The notes beneath the pieces are model-generated. The model had not been told where the DNA came from and did not search any database. It was given only the letters and a program-made list of their open reading frames with translations. A DNA stretch of 64,000 bases from Paenibacillus sanguinis 2301083 = DSM 16941 (GTDB taxonomy: Bacteria > Bacillota > Bacilli > Paenibacillales > Paenibacillaceae), in the NCBI RefSeq assembly GCF_000374825.1, contig NZ_KB895388.1, positions 40,696 to 104,695 of the forward strand, in the 5' to 3' direction. A program made the position numbers and the translations under genes. Below are positions 28,271 to 37,480 of the stretch, piece after piece (within the stretch, counting starts at the first letter, position 1; each line of letters opens with the position of its first letter).

Positions 28271-29359
28271 TCAGTTGCCTGCCGAGGGTTCAGCCGCTTC
28301 CGTATCATCAGTCACAGTTGCAGGCTTTGTTCCGGCAAGCTCATTTCTCAGAGCCTGCTTGGCCGCCTCCAGTTCACTCTCATGCAAGTATACATAAGGG
28401 CTCTTCCAATCCCCTGTTATCGGCATAAAATCAACGTTTTCCTTTGATATGCTCCAGTAAGCCTGAATCATATTTTTCATTTGCTGCGACTCCAGGTCAG
28501 TCTCCATATTCTTGCCAACTGACTCAATTACTTTTCCGGCTCCCATCACGCCATTTAATGATTTCGCCTGATCAATCAAGGCATGAAGCACCTCATTCTG
28601 ACGACGGTTGCGATCAAAGTCATCGGAGCCCTTGGTCTTCGGCTTGCAGTTCGACTTGCGATAGCGGACAAAGCCAAGCGCATCTTCTCCGTTCAAATGC
28701 TGCAGGCCTTGCTTCAAGTTGATATCCGTGCCGTCAGCCCGATCCCGGTAGCACATATCCGCATCAACGTTGACATCCACACCACCCAGCGAATCTACTA
28801 CATCGCGGAAGCCCTGGAAGTTTAGTACGGTGATGTAATCGATGGAAATTTCAAAAAATTTGCTCATCATCGCCTTCATTTCCTGCTCTGCAGAAGTCCC
28901 CGACTTCTTCTCGGCAGCCAGAAAGTTCGGATAGAAGGCATTAATTTTGTTTGTCTTATACCCGTCAAGCTCAAGCTTGGTATCCCTTGGCAATGAAACC
29001 ACCGTTGCTGATTTGGTCTCCGGATTCATCGAAATGACCATCATCACATCGCTGAGATGCGTTCCCGTTTCCGGACGATAATCTGTACCCAGCAGCAGCA
29101 TCGTAATGGGCTTGACCTTAGCCGATTTCTCCGGTGCCACATTCTCGGAAGTGCCGGTAGCATCTATCACCTGATCAGCGGTATAAAACAAATAACCTGC
29201 ATACAGTCCAACCCCGATAATTCCGATGATCATAAGTGTCAGCGCAAACTTCAAAAAGCGAGCAAAGCCGCCGGATTTCTTTTTGTTTCTTCCCGTTTTT
29301 TTTGAAGACCCTTTGGGCCCTTTGCCCCGGGGAGGTAGAGCCTGATGGTTAGAACTCAT
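28271..29359 (-). CDS. LytR-CpsA-Psr (LCP) family cell-wall glycopolymer ligase
   Basis: Membrane-anchored phosphotransferase that attaches teichoic acid-like polymers to peptidoglycan, by family. The product (about 362 residues) has a basic, lysine-rich N-terminal cytoplasmic segment, one transmembrane helix (about 35-57, ALTLMIIGIIGVGLYAGYLF), and the LCP domain: LLGTDYRPETGTHLSDVMMV, VSLPRDTKLELDGYKTNKIN, VDSLGGVDVNVD and the arginine-rich FDRNRRQNEVLHAL. The TTG at 29395 opens the frame, but AAGGTG precedes the ATG at 29359. Which glycopolymer it serves is not known. Confidence 0.88.
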   Translation of the reverse strand: MSSNHQALPPRGKGPKGSSKKTGRNKKKSGGFARFLKFALTLMIIGIIGVGLYAGYLFYTADQVIDATGTSENVAPEKSAKVKPITMLLLGTDYRPETGTHLSDVMMVISMNPETKSATVVSLPRDTKLELDGYKTNKINAFYPNFLAAEKKSGTSAEQEMKAMMSKFFEISIDYITVLNFQGFRDVVDSLGGVDVNVDADMCYRDRADGTDINLKQGLQHLNGEDALGFVRYRKSNCKPKTKGSDDFDRNRRQNEVLHALIDQAKSLNGVMGAGKVIESVGKNMETDLESQQMKNMIQAYWSISKENVDFMPITGDWKSPYVYLHESELEAAKQALRNELAGTKPATVTDDTEAAEPSAGN

Positions 29360-29457
29360 GAAATCAAACACCTTTTTCTTTGGAATTAGTTGCAATTATA
29401 AAGACGTGATGAGCATCGGAAAAGTTACCGGGTGCACTGCAGGGTCACTCATACGCT

Positions 29458-29757
29458 CTAACTGCCGGAAGCTGAATCCGATTTGCCCCGTTTGCTTCGG
29501 CGCCCTTCGACAAAGTAGCGAATTCGCACCATTAGCATAAGAATAACGGCGACAAGCAGACATTGAATAATCGGCAGCTTGTCGATTTGGAAGATAAGCA
29601 GCATAAATGAACCAAGCGCCATCAGAAGGTACAGGATCGTCTCTTTCCATAGCGGAAGCTTCTGCTGAGCGCGGAATACTTTGTTGTATACAAAGACCAC
29701 TAGCAAGAATATCAACACGTAGGAAATCACCGGATGTTGCGCAAGCCATGCCTGCAA
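29458..29757 (-). CDS. ylaH: YlaH-like membrane protein
   Basis: Small integral membrane protein of unknown function, family YlaH-like. The 99-residue product has three predicted helices (about 9-24, 37-55, 60-80), opens MQAWLAQHPVISYVLIF and has a basic tail RYFVEGRRSKRGKSD. It lies downstream of typA (ylaG in B. subtilis) in the conserved typA-ylaH order, with 84 nt between them. The overlapping 130-residue frame at 29396-29788 is a shadow in another register. Confidence 0.82.
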   Translation of the reverse strand: MQAWLAQHPVISYVLIFLLVVFVYNKVFRAQQKLPLWKETILYLLMALGSFMLLIFQIDKLPIIQCLLVAVILMLMVRIRYFVEGRRSKRGKSDSASGS

Positions 29758-29841
29758 GACAATCCCCCTCCTCCAAAGAGCGCATCAAGCTTGAGTTATA
29801 GCGTTCAACACGTCATCTATACTCGAACTTATATATAGTTA

Positions 29842-31683
29842 TTATAGATTGGACTCTGACATTTTGCGATGTTTTTCAGCCCGTTCACGTTCGTTCTTGT
29901 TCAGAATCTTCTTCCGCAAGCGAATGGATTTTGGTGTAATTTCGCAGTATTCATCATCGTTTAAATACTCCAGGGCTTGTTCCAACGAGAACAACCGTGG
30001 TGTTTTCATCTTGACTGTATCGTCCTTGGTAGCGGAACGAATATTAGTCAGTTGCTTCTCCTTGCAAATGTTGACGACGATATCATTATCACGGGTATGC
30101 TCACCCACAATCATACCTTCGTAAATATCTGTAGACGGCTCTACAAATAAAATACCGCGATCCTCAATCGACAAAATACCATATAGTGTAGATACACCAT
30201 TATCGTTTGAGACAAGAACTCCTTCATGACGGCCGCCAACCTGCCCGCCAACCAGCGGACCATAGCTATCGAAGGCATGGTTCATGACGCCGTAGCCACG
30301 GGTCAAGGTGAGAAAGTGAGTTCTGTATCCAATCAGGCCGCGAGCAGGAATCAGGAATTCCAGACGGACCTGGCCAGTTCCGTTATTGACCATATTAACC
30401 ATTTCGGCCTTACGGGACCCCAGGCTTTCCATGACTGCACCCATGCTCTCCTCGGGAACATCAATCATAAGACGTTCAATTGGCTCCATCTTAAAGCCAT
30501 CGACTTCTTTCACGATAACCTCTGGCTTGGATACCTGCAGTTCATAGCCTTCACGGCGCATATTCTCAATCAGGATACCGAGGTGAAGCTCGCCACGGCC
30601 GGATACGATAAAGGCATCGGGGCTGTCCGTTTCATCCACACGCAGAGAAACATCCGTTTCCAGCTCTTTGAACAAGCGTTCGCGAAGCTTGCGGGAAGTT
30701 ACCCATTTGCCTTCACGGCCAGCAAACGGACTATTGTTTACGAGGAAGGTCATTTGGAGTGTAGGCTCGTCAATTTTCAACACCGGTAAAGCCTCCGGCT
30801 GATTCGGATCGGCGATGGTTTCACCAATGTTAATATCCTTAATCCCGGCGATAGCCACAATGTCACCGGCTCCCGCTTCTTCAACTTCTACACGGCGCAG
30901 GCCCTGGAAGCCAAATAATTTCTCGATGCGTGCCGATTTCTTCCCGCCATCACGAGTCATGACCACGACGGATTGCCCTTGGCGAATAACACCACGATTA
31001 ACGCGACCAATCGCCACTCGACCCAGATACTCATTATAATCCATCAACGTTACCAGGAACTGCAGAGGCTCGTCTACGTTCTCTGTTGGAGCCGGAATAT
31101 GTTCAATAATGGTCTCATACAATGCCAGCATGTTGTCATCTTGCTTCTCGGCATTCAAGCTTGAAGTCCCGTTCAGGCCGGACGCATAGACTACCGGGAA
31201 CTCCAATTGATCGTCACTGGCTTCCAGTTCGATGAACAGATCCAGCACTTCGTCAATAACTTCAGCAGGCCGTGCAGCAGGACGATCGATTTTGTTGACC
31301 ACGACGATCGGTGTCAGATGATGCTCCAGAGCCTTGCGCAATACGAATTTCGTTTGCGGCATACAGCCTTCGTAAGCGTCAACGACCAGCAACACGCCGT
31401 CAACCATCTTCATAATCCGCTCCACTTCGCCACCAAAGTCGGCATGTCCAGGGGTATCCACGATGTTGATCAAAAAGTCTTTGTAAGTGATCGCCGTATT
31501 TTTGGCCAAAATCGTGATCCCGCGCTCCCGCTCAATATCATTGGAATCCATAGCTCGTTCCTGAACCGCTTCATTGTCCCGGAAAATACCAGACTGTTGC
31601 AAAAGCTTGTCAACCAGGGTTGTTTTCCCGTGGTCAACGTGGGCAATAATCGCAATATTGCGAATTTGTTTTCTTTCATACAT
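29842..31683 (-). CDS. typA: Ribosome-associated GTPase TypA/BipA
   Basis: Translational GTPase acting on the ribosome and ribosome assembly, especially at low temperature or stress. The product (about 613 residues) shows the G domain: [16 protein letters not shown] (G1), [20 protein letters not shown] (G3), [10 protein letters not shown] (G4), followed by beta-barrel and EF-G-like domains with [18 protein letters not shown], and a TypA-specific C-terminus. The ATG at 31683 (GGAG 8 nt upstream) is chosen over an upstream frame opening at 31791. Normal length. Confidence 0.96.
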   Translation of the reverse strand: MYERKQIRNIAIIAHVDHGKTTLVDKLLQQSGIFRDNEAVQERAMDSNDIERERGITILAKNTAITYKDFLINIVDTPGHADFGGEVERIMKMVDGVLLVVDAYEGCMPQTKFVLRKALEHHLTPIVVVNKIDRPAARPAEVIDEVLDLFIELEASDDQLEFPVVYASGLNGTSSLNAEKQDDNMLALYETIIEHIPAPTENVDEPLQFLVTLMDYNEYLGRVAIGRVNRGVIRQGQSVVVMTRDGGKKSARIEKLFGFQGLRRVEVEEAGAGDIVAIAGIKDINIGETIADPNQPEALPVLKIDEPTLQMTFLVNNSPFAGREGKWVTSRKLRERLFKELETDVSLRVDETDSPDAFIVSGRGELHLGILIENMRREGYELQVSKPEVIVKEVDGFKMEPIERLMIDVPEESMGAVMESLGSRKAEMVNMVNNGTGQVRLEFLIPARGLIGYRTHFLTLTRGYGVMNHAFDSYGPLVGGQVGGRHEGVLVSNDNGVSTLYGILSIEDRGILFVEPSTDIYEGMIVGEHTRDNDIVVNICKEKQLTNIRSATKDDTVKMKTPRLFSLEQALEYLNDDEYCEITPKSIRLRKKILNKNERERAEKHRKMSESNL

Positions 31684-31842
31684 AGGTTTATCTCCAAATC
31701 CTTTCCATCTATCTGTATTTGACGCCAACTGACAAAATGTATCAACACAACCACAAAACAAAGCGTCGACGAAAATGCCGACGCTCTTCACATCCCCTAT
31801 ATTATACGCGAAATTTTGAATAATTCAAGAACTTGGCAACCA

Positions 31843-32337
31843 TCACCAGAAATTTCTACGGTTTCCGCGAGCCGCAATCAGCCCAATTCCTCCAATGATC
31901 AACAAGGCTGCCAGTATATAGATGACAGGCAAGGAAAACAGCGTCCAGCCCAGCAGAATAAAGGACAGAGCACCCAGGATCAATGCAGCTATCAGGATGC
32001 CGTTTTGTCGCCGAGGCGAGAAGTAATCATATTCGAATAACCCTGCAGCGATCCCGAACACAAAGAACGGCCAAGTAAAATTCAAGGTTTGAAAGCCGCC
32101 AAACGTCCCGATCAAAAACACCACGCTATAAACGACCAGCACTGCGCCAGGCAACAGCAGTTCTGAGGGGCCCTTCCGCCAGAAATACCATAGATGCAGC
32201 AAGATGCCCGGAATCAGCAACAGCAATGGCCATAAAGTCTTTGCAATGAAGCTGAACACCCCTAATTTTCCGAGCAGGATAAAAACTCCCGCAGCCAGAA
32301 TAAATACACCTGTCATCAGCTTGTTGTTGTCGGACAT
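31843..32337 (-). CDS. LiaI/LiaF-like membrane protein
   Basis: Integral membrane protein of unknown function with a LiaI/LiaF-type transmembrane domain (DUF5668-like). The product (about 164 residues) has about six hydrophobic segments, starting MSDNNKLMTGVFILAAGVF and WPLLLLIPGILLHLWYFW, which is the 'GLLLLGVGLLLLL.WP.LLI..G' pattern of that family. The C-terminus is basic (ARGNRRNFW). An upstream GTG frame is not supported by a ribosome site. No two-component genes of the lia type are near. Confidence 0.7.
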   Translation of the reverse strand: MSDNNKLMTGVFILAAGVFILLGKLGVFSFIAKTLWPLLLLIPGILLHLWYFWRKGPSELLLPGAVLVVYSVVFLIGTFGGFQTLNFTWPFFVFGIAAGLFEYDYFSPRRQNGILIAALILGALSFILLGWTLFSLPVIYILAALLIIGGIGLIAARGNRRNFW

Positions 32338-32442
32338 ACCCACCACACACCTTCCAGAAGACAATGAGGAACAAGCCGCAGCAAAAATGCGACACCCTCT
32401 TTACTTCCAGTCTATATGAATTTGAGTCAAAAAACCACTATC

Positions 32443-33102
32443 CTAGTCTCGCCCCATATTATATTTCTTCATCCACCCGACGCTAATAACGATCACGGCC
32501 AGCAAGGACGGAACCGCCTGCTCCATCCGGGGAGCTATTGATGCTATGAGGGGCCCAAGCCGAGGATCCTGCAGCAGCATATCGCCGGCTGTATAGGCAA
32601 GTATCCCGGCCCCGGCGTACGTCAGAACGGGAAAGCGCTGCAGCCAGCCCGCAAGCACATTGCTGCCCCACACTACAATCGGGATACTGATGCCAATTCC
32701 GATAACCAAAATGGACAGGTCTCCCTTGGCTATTGCAGCTACAGCAAGTACATTATCCAGGCTCATAATGAAGTCAGCCGCCAGAATGGTGCGTATGGCT
32801 CTCCACAAAGAATCTGCGTCCGTAACCCGGGACTGTTCTTCTTGAGGCAGTAACAGCTTGAAGGCAATAGCGGCCAGCAGCACTCCGCCTGCAGCATGAA
32901 TGAATGGAATTTTTAACAATATAATCGCAATCCAGGTCAATACACAGCGCAGCAGCACCGCCCCCATGGCCCCCCACCATACCGCCCGCTTTCTTTGCTT
33001 TAGCGGCAGGTTTTTGCTGGCCATCGCTATGACAACGGCATTATCGCCGCTTAGCACTAAGTTAATAATGAGTATCTCAGATAACAATAGTATATGTTCC
33101 AC
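32443..33102 (-). CDS. TerC family integral membrane protein (YjbE-like)
   Basis: Multi-pass membrane protein of the TerC family, several members of which export manganese in Bacillus. The product (about 219 residues) has seven predicted helices and the two acidic family motifs: LVLSGDNAVVIAMAS and DFIMSLDNVLAVAAIAKGD. The frame opens at 33108, but the GGAGGG there touches that ATG; the GTG at 33102 has 7-nt spacing. It is divergent from a second TerC gene 130 nt away. No yybP-ykoY riboswitch can be seen in that gap, which is too short. Confidence 0.88.
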   Translation of the reverse strand: MEHILLLSEILIINLVLSGDNAVVIAMASKNLPLKQRKRAVWWGAMGAVLLRCVLTWIAIILLKIPFIHAAGGVLLAAIAFKLLLPQEEQSRVTDADSLWRAIRTILAADFIMSLDNVLAVAAIAKGDLSILVIGIGISIPIVVWGSNVLAGWLQRFPVLTYAGAGILAYTAGDMLLQDPRLGPLIASIAPRMEQAVPSLLAVIVISVGWMKKYNMGRD

Positions 33103-33232
33103 GCCCATCCCTCCCCTACAACTTGTATGAGTAAATGGACCAAGCTATACCAATTTCAAAAAAAGATCACTGGACAAATGAAGCCTTTTGATCAATAAAT
33201 ACGTATATACGTCATAGAGGAAGTGACCTAAA

Positions 33233-33934
33233 GTGGAATTATTTAGTGCCGCATTTTTTCTTTCGCTGATCAACATCGTTTTTATTGATCTCATCCTGGC
33301 GGGAGATAATGCAATTGTCATCGGAATGGCAGCGAGAAAGCTCCCCCATTCGGTGCAGAAAAAAGCGATTTTGTATGGAACGGCCGGGGCCGTTATCCTT
33401 AGAATCGCGGCAACGCTTGTCGTCGTCTGGCTGTTAAGAATCCCCTGGCTGCTGGCTATTGGCGGGTTGTTGCTCGTTTATATCGCCTACAAGGTATTAG
33501 CCGATGATGGCAACCATGACAACATTGAAGCCAAGGACAAGTTATGGCCGGCCATTCGCACCATCGTCGTGGCAGATGCCGCTATGGGACTGGATAATGT
33601 TATTGCTGTAGCGGGCGCCTCTCAGCAGCATACGGTGCTCGTTGTTATCGGCCTGTTAATCAGCGTACCTATCGTTGTCTGGGGAAGCACCTTGTTCATC
33701 AAACTGCTGGACAAGTTCCCCTGGATTGCTTACCTTGGAGCAGCGGTGCTTGCCTACACTGCCGCCAAAATGATTACCGAGGAGCGGCATTTCCTGCATT
33801 TCTTTGAAGCGCATTTGGTTTTGCGTTATCTGATGATTGCTGTGGTAATCTTGGCCGTCCTGCTAGCCGGATATCTCAAGAAACGTCAGCACCAGAAGGT
33901 AGCCCACAGCGAGCCTCAACCGGTTGCGCGGTAA
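33233..33934 (+). CDS. TerC family integral membrane protein (paralogue)
   Basis: Second TerC protein, 233 residues, with motifs DLILAGDNAIVIGMAARKLP and MGLDNVIAVAGAS and seven predicted helices. The C-terminus is basic and ends with a charged tail (KKRQHQKVAHSE). It starts with GTG (GAGG about 10 nt upstream). The two TerC paralogues share the family motifs but differ between them, so this is an old duplication rather than a recent one. A manganese or metal export role is inferred from the family. Confidence 0.87.
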   Translation: MELFSAAFFLSLINIVFIDLILAGDNAIVIGMAARKLPHSVQKKAILYGTAGAVILRIAATLVVVWLLRIPWLLAIGGLLLVYIAYKVLADDGNHDNIEAKDKLWPAIRTIVVADAAMGLDNVIAVAGASQQHTVLVVIGLLISVPIVVWGSTLFIKLLDKFPWIAYLGAAVLAYTAAKMITEERHFLHFFEAHLVLRYLMIAVVILAVLLAGYLKKRQHQKVAHSEPQPVAR

Positions 33935-33950
33935 ACACCATACTTATGAT

Positions 33951-33999
33951 AAAACCCCGTTTGGACACATCGTATGATGTGATTTCCAAACGGGGTTTT
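33951..33999. terminator. Bidirectional terminator between terC and thiI
   Basis: AAAACCCCGTTTGG pairs perfectly with CCAAACGGGGTTTT around a 21-nt loop. It lies between convergent genes (terC ends 33934, thiI ends 34021) and has T-rich ends on both strands. Confidence 0.9.
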
Positions 34000-34020
34000 C
34001 GTCATGTTTGCCATCTGTTT

Positions 34021-35259
34021 CTAAAACCAATTCTCTTGAATCACTTTATCTTCGGCGGCTTCGCGGCGTACCACGCTTCGTCCGGGACGAATAACCAGTG
34101 TTTCGGTATCGTCCACCGCCTTGATGATCATCCGTTCCAAATCGGGCAGCGTTTGCTCGATGTTCTCCAGGACACGCAAATTAGGATTGGTAGAAGGAGA
34201 TTTCGGAATAAACAGTGTGCAGCAATCCTCATAGGGCAAAATCGACAGCTCATAAGTACCAATTCGCTGAGCCATTGCAATAATATCCGTCTTGTCGGTC
34301 ATAACCAAAGGACGGAGCAGCGGCAATTCTGTCGCTCGTCCTATGGCATTCATGCTGGACAAGGTTTGGCTTGCAACCTGCCCTAGACTATCTCCGGTGA
34401 CCAAAGCCAACGCCCCGTTTTGCTCCGCAAGCCTACTCGCAATTCGCAGCATGGCTCTTCGCATCAACGTAATGATCAGGCCCTCTTGTCCGGTTTGCGC
34501 GAGCGAGGTCTGAATGTCCGTGAACGGCACCAGATGCAGCTTGACCGATCCGGCATAGCGGGCTAATATCTCGGCCAGGTCGATCACCTTCTGTTCCGCC
34601 TTTTTACTGGTGAACGGGTAGCTATGGAAATGGATGCATTCAATCTCCAGGCCACGCCGTAGCGCAGACCACCCGGCCACCGGACTGTCGATTCCTCCGG
34701 ACAGAAGCAGCATCGCCTTGCCATTGGTTCCAAGTGGGAAGCCCCCTGCTCCCGGAATAATTTCACAGTACATATACGTGCCTTGCTCGCGAATCTCTAC
34801 ACGCAAATTCAGCTCAGGATTATGCACTTCCACCTTAAGCCCAGGGCAGGCATTCAGAATAGGACTGCTAACCAGCCGATTCATCTCTTGCGTGGAGTGA
34901 GGAAATGGCTTCCATACCCGGCGGGCGCTCACCTTGAAGGTCGTGCCCGGGGCTGCATTAACCTGCTGTATAAATGCTACAGCCGTTTGCAGGATATCCT
35001 CCAGCCGGGAGGGAGTTACTTTAACTGGCGAAATAGATGTAACGCCAAACACATTTTTCATAGCCTCAATTATGGGCTGCACAGGTTCTCCGTTCAGCAC
35101 CACATAAATCCGGCCATATTCTTTAATAATCTCTGTCCGGGGAAAGGGATGCAGCAACGCCTTGACATGGTTATAAGCTACCTTCTCAAAGCGCGAACGG
35201 TTGCGTCCCTTAATCGCAATCTCACCAAAACGCAACAGCAGCATATCATATTCCAGCAT
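34021..35259 (-). CDS. thiI: tRNA 4-thiouridine sulfurtransferase
   Basis: Cytoplasmic PP-loop enzyme that makes 4-thiouridine at tRNA position 8 and supports thiamine thiazole synthesis. The 412-residue product has an N-terminal ferredoxin-like/THUMP region (about 1-170) and a PP-loop ATPase domain with LLLSGGIDSPVAGW near residue 190 and the RRAMLRIASRLAEQNGALAL segment. No rhodanese domain is present, which is normal for Bacillus-type ThiI. The cysteine desulfurase gene lies just upstream, 13 nt away, giving the sulfur-donor pair. Confidence 0.94.
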   Translation of the reverse strand: MLEYDMLLLRFGEIAIKGRNRSRFEKVAYNHVKALLHPFPRTEIIKEYGRIYVVLNGEPVQPIIEAMKNVFGVTSISPVKVTPSRLEDILQTAVAFIQQVNAAPGTTFKVSARRVWKPFPHSTQEMNRLVSSPILNACPGLKVEVHNPELNLRVEIREQGTYMYCEIIPGAGGFPLGTNGKAMLLLSGGIDSPVAGWSALRRGLEIECIHFHSYPFTSKKAEQKVIDLAEILARYAGSVKLHLVPFTDIQTSLAQTGQEGLIITLMRRAMLRIASRLAEQNGALALVTGDSLGQVASQTLSSMNAIGRATELPLLRPLVMTDKTDIIAMAQRIGTYELSILPYEDCCTLFIPKSPSTNPNLRVLENIEQTLPDLERMIIKAVDDTETLVIRPGRSVVRREAAEDKVIQENWF

Positions 35260-35272
35260 ATTTATTTCTCTC

Positions 35273-36412
35273 CTATCGTAAAACCTGCAACCGCTGAATC
35301 GATTGTCTCAGCGCGGCCAACAAGGCATCAATATCCGCTTGCTCATGCTCATCCCCCAGGCTAATACGTATGCCCGACGAAGCCACTTCCTTAGACTTTC
35401 CCATCTCCAGCAAAATCCGGCTTGGTTCGCTTCGCTTGGAAGAACAAGCCGAACGGGTTGATACGTAGAATCCTTCCTCCTCAAGCATATGAAGCAAGAC
35501 TTCCGCCTTCATGCCCGGATAAGAAAAATTTACGATATGTGGAGCTCCCTGCTCCGGCGAATTTAACGTCAGTTGCGGAAATTGCTTCAACCCTCGCAGC
35601 AGTTGATCTCTTAGCCGGTAATATCGCCGTGCTCTCCCTTCCTGTCCCTCCGCGGCCAATCGCAGCGCCTTGGCAAAAGCTACGATGTAAGGAACGTTCT
35701 CCGTTCCCGAGCGGACGCCGCCCTCTTGGCCTCCACCCGCCATCAATGGCATCAGCTTGAGGCCCTCCCGAATGTACAGCAGTCCAACCCCTTTAGGTCC
35801 ACGCAGCTTATGCCCGGAGAGGCTATACAAATCTATAGCACTCTCTGGAATCGACAGGCCGAGCTTGCCAAACCCCTGCACTCCATCAACATGAAACAAC
35901 ACTTTTGGCGAACAGCTCTTAAGCATGCGTCCGATATCTCCAACAGGCTGAATCGTGCCTGTTTCATTATTAACATGCATGATGGACACCAGAACGGTAT
36001 CCTCGCGCAATGCCGCCCGAACTTGTTCAGGGAGAACCTGCCCTTCAGCGTTGACCGGCAAATAGGTCACTTCCCAGCCCATGGACTCTAGCTGCTTCAT
36101 GCTTTCCAATACGGAGGGATGCTCTACACGAGTAGTCATCAAATGCTTGCCCCGATGGATAAACTGCCAGGCAGCTCCCTTGATGGCCAGATTATTACTT
36201 TCCGTCGCTCCGCCGGTAAATACCAGCTCGTGCGGCTTCACTCCAAGGGCCTCCGCACTTACTGCCCGCGCCTTATTAAGCAGCTTCTCGCTGTCTTCGC
36301 CTAGCCGATGCAGAGATGAAGGATTCCCATAATGACGCGTCATCACCTCTGCTACGGTCCGAATGACCTCTTCATCAGGCGGCGTTGTGGCGGCATGGTC
36401 GAAATATAGCAT
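35273..36412 (-). CDS. Cysteine desulfurase (NifS/IscS family)
   Basis: PLP-dependent enzyme that releases sulfur from cysteine as protein persulfide. The product (about 379 residues) has the PLP-lysine motif LSGHKLRGPKG, the conserved MLYFDHAATTPPDEEV beginning, TGGATESNNLAIKG, and the active-site cysteine in STRSACSSKRSEPSR. The gene partners thiI, as nifZ does in B. subtilis, so a thiouridine role is likely. The GTG opening the frame lies in the ribosome site; the ATG at 36412 (AAGGGGTG 9 nt upstream) is used. It is not part of a suf cluster. Confidence 0.92.
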   Translation of the reverse strand: MLYFDHAATTPPDEEVIRTVAEVMTRHYGNPSSLHRLGEDSEKLLNKARAVSAEALGVKPHELVFTGGATESNNLAIKGAAWQFIHRGKHLMTTRVEHPSVLESMKQLESMGWEVTYLPVNAEGQVLPEQVRAALREDTVLVSIMHVNNETGTIQPVGDIGRMLKSCSPKVLFHVDGVQGFGKLGLSIPESAIDLYSLSGHKLRGPKGVGLLYIREGLKLMPLMAGGGQEGGVRSGTENVPYIVAFAKALRLAAEGQEGRARRYYRLRDQLLRGLKQFPQLTLNSPEQGAPHIVNFSYPGMKAEVLLHMLEEEGFYVSTRSACSSKRSEPSRILLEMGKSKEVASSGIRISLGDEHEQADIDALLAALRQSIQRLQVLR

Positions 36413-36443
36413 GATCAACTTCACCCCTTTATTTAATTATCTC

Positions 36444-36514
36444 AAAAAAAGATCAAAAGAAAAAACGCAAAAACCTGAAAGAAGCCGGTTTTCAAACGTT
36501 TTCTCGATTGATCT
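36444..36514 (-). terminator. Nested hairpin terminator after the lytic transglycosylase gene
   Basis: AGATCAA/TTGATCT, AAAACG/CGTTTT and AAAACC/GGTTTT form nested stems, followed on the minus strand by TTTTTTT. It lies 30 nt after the stop at 36544. Confidence 0.7.
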
Positions 36515-36543
36515 TCCGTTAAACTCCATATCAATCAAGCATC

Positions 36544-37302
36544 TTAGACTTCAAATTTAGCCTGGGCATTCACAATTTTACCAATGTAGTTTTGCGTTTC
36601 TTGCGGCAGTAGATGAAGCTTTGCCATCAATTGCTCATCATTGCTGATGCCCAGGCGCTGCACACGTCCCGGTCCGGCATTATAAGCCGCCAAAGCGGTT
36701 TTCACTTCACCGCCAAAGCGGTTTAACTGATAGGATAAGTATTTCGTCCCGCCGTCAATATTCTGTGCAGGGTCAAATGGATTAGTAACGCCAAGTCCTC
36801 TGGCAGTTCCGTCCATAAGCTGCATAAGCCCCTTGGCTCCCGCCGAAGAGACAGCCTGCGGATTAAACGAGGACTCCGTCGCGATAACCGCCTTAATCAA
36901 ACTCTCCGGTACACCATAATTGCGGCTGGCATTGGCGATAAGCTCCTGCAGATCTCCTGCACCCGCATTAGGCCATCCGGCACTTTCCTCATTGGAGAAA
37001 TTCGGCATCCCGGATACGGATGACAGCATACCAGACAGCACGTCCTCCCGATTGGAGGCATCGTCCAGCCCGGCAGACAACATATAATTCTGCAATAAAG
37101 AAAGCATGGATGAGGAATCAGGCCCAGTAGAAGCGTCTACTGTATCCCCTTGCTCCGAAAGCATCATTTCTTGCAGCAATATATCAAACAATGAACCATC
37201 GGCATCACCGGTTTGGGTTGGTACCGCAGTTCCTTGCAGATCGATCTGGTTCATCGATTGAAGCTGAATTACCTGTCCTAGCGTACGCGGGTCTATTTGC
37301 AT
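36544..37302 (-). CDS. Lytic transglycosylase (SLT domain)
   Basis: Peptidoglycan-cleaving enzyme by family. The product (about 252 residues) starts MQIDPRTLGQVIQLQSMNQ at the ATG 37302 (GAGGAG upstream; the frame opening at 37350 has no ribosome site). The C-terminal 120 residues are a lysozyme-like SLT domain: catalytic Glu in AVIATESSFNPQAVSS, GAKGLMQLM, NPFDPAQNIDGGTKYL and AAYNAGPGRV. There is no signal peptide, and the N-terminal 120 residues are low in recognisable motifs. It resembles B. subtilis YjbJ. Confidence 0.85.
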   Translation of the reverse strand: MQIDPRTLGQVIQLQSMNQIDLQGTAVPTQTGDADGSLFDILLQEMMLSEQGDTVDASTGPDSSSMLSLLQNYMLSAGLDDASNREDVLSGMLSSVSGMPNFSNEESAGWPNAGAGDLQELIANASRNYGVPESLIKAVIATESSFNPQAVSSAGAKGLMQLMDGTARGLGVTNPFDPAQNIDGGTKYLSYQLNRFGGEVKTALAAYNAGPGRVQRLGISNDEQLMAKLHLLPQETQNYIGKIVNAQAKFEV

Positions 37303-37404
37303 CGAACTAAAGCTCCTCTTTTTTGTAAATGGCAAGCTTGATGCTTTCATTTTACACGTTATCGGCCTTGTTCACCACCACTTTTTTCCGTATAAAACCA
37401 AGAC

Positions 37405-37450
37405 AGGGTTATCCAGCTTGGTCAGCTTTACCTGCCTGCCGGATAACCCC
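37405..37450 (-). terminator. Hairpin downstream of the nucleoside hydrolase operon
   Basis: GGGTTATCC pairs with GGATAACCC (9 bp perfect) around a 26-nt loop; the following minus-strand sequence is T-rich only moderately (TGGTTTTAT). It lies 31 nt after the nucleoside hydrolase stop and fits a weak terminator. Confidence 0.55.
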
Positions 37451-37480
37451 CAACTACAATTATCTTCTTGAGAATCTCGT

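Noticed and set aside
29396..29788. 130-codon minus-strand frame over ylaH
   Set aside because: It overlaps ylaH in another register, while ylaH has three clear transmembrane helices and the conserved typA-ylaH position.
30226..30789. Plus-strand frame of 187 codons
   Set aside because: Fully antisense to typA, whose GTPase motifs are complete; the antisense product has no family features.
33103..33232. Possible manganese (yybP-ykoY) riboswitch between the two terC genes
   Set aside because: The gap is about 130 nt shared by two divergent promoters and no riboswitch-like motif could be found by eye.
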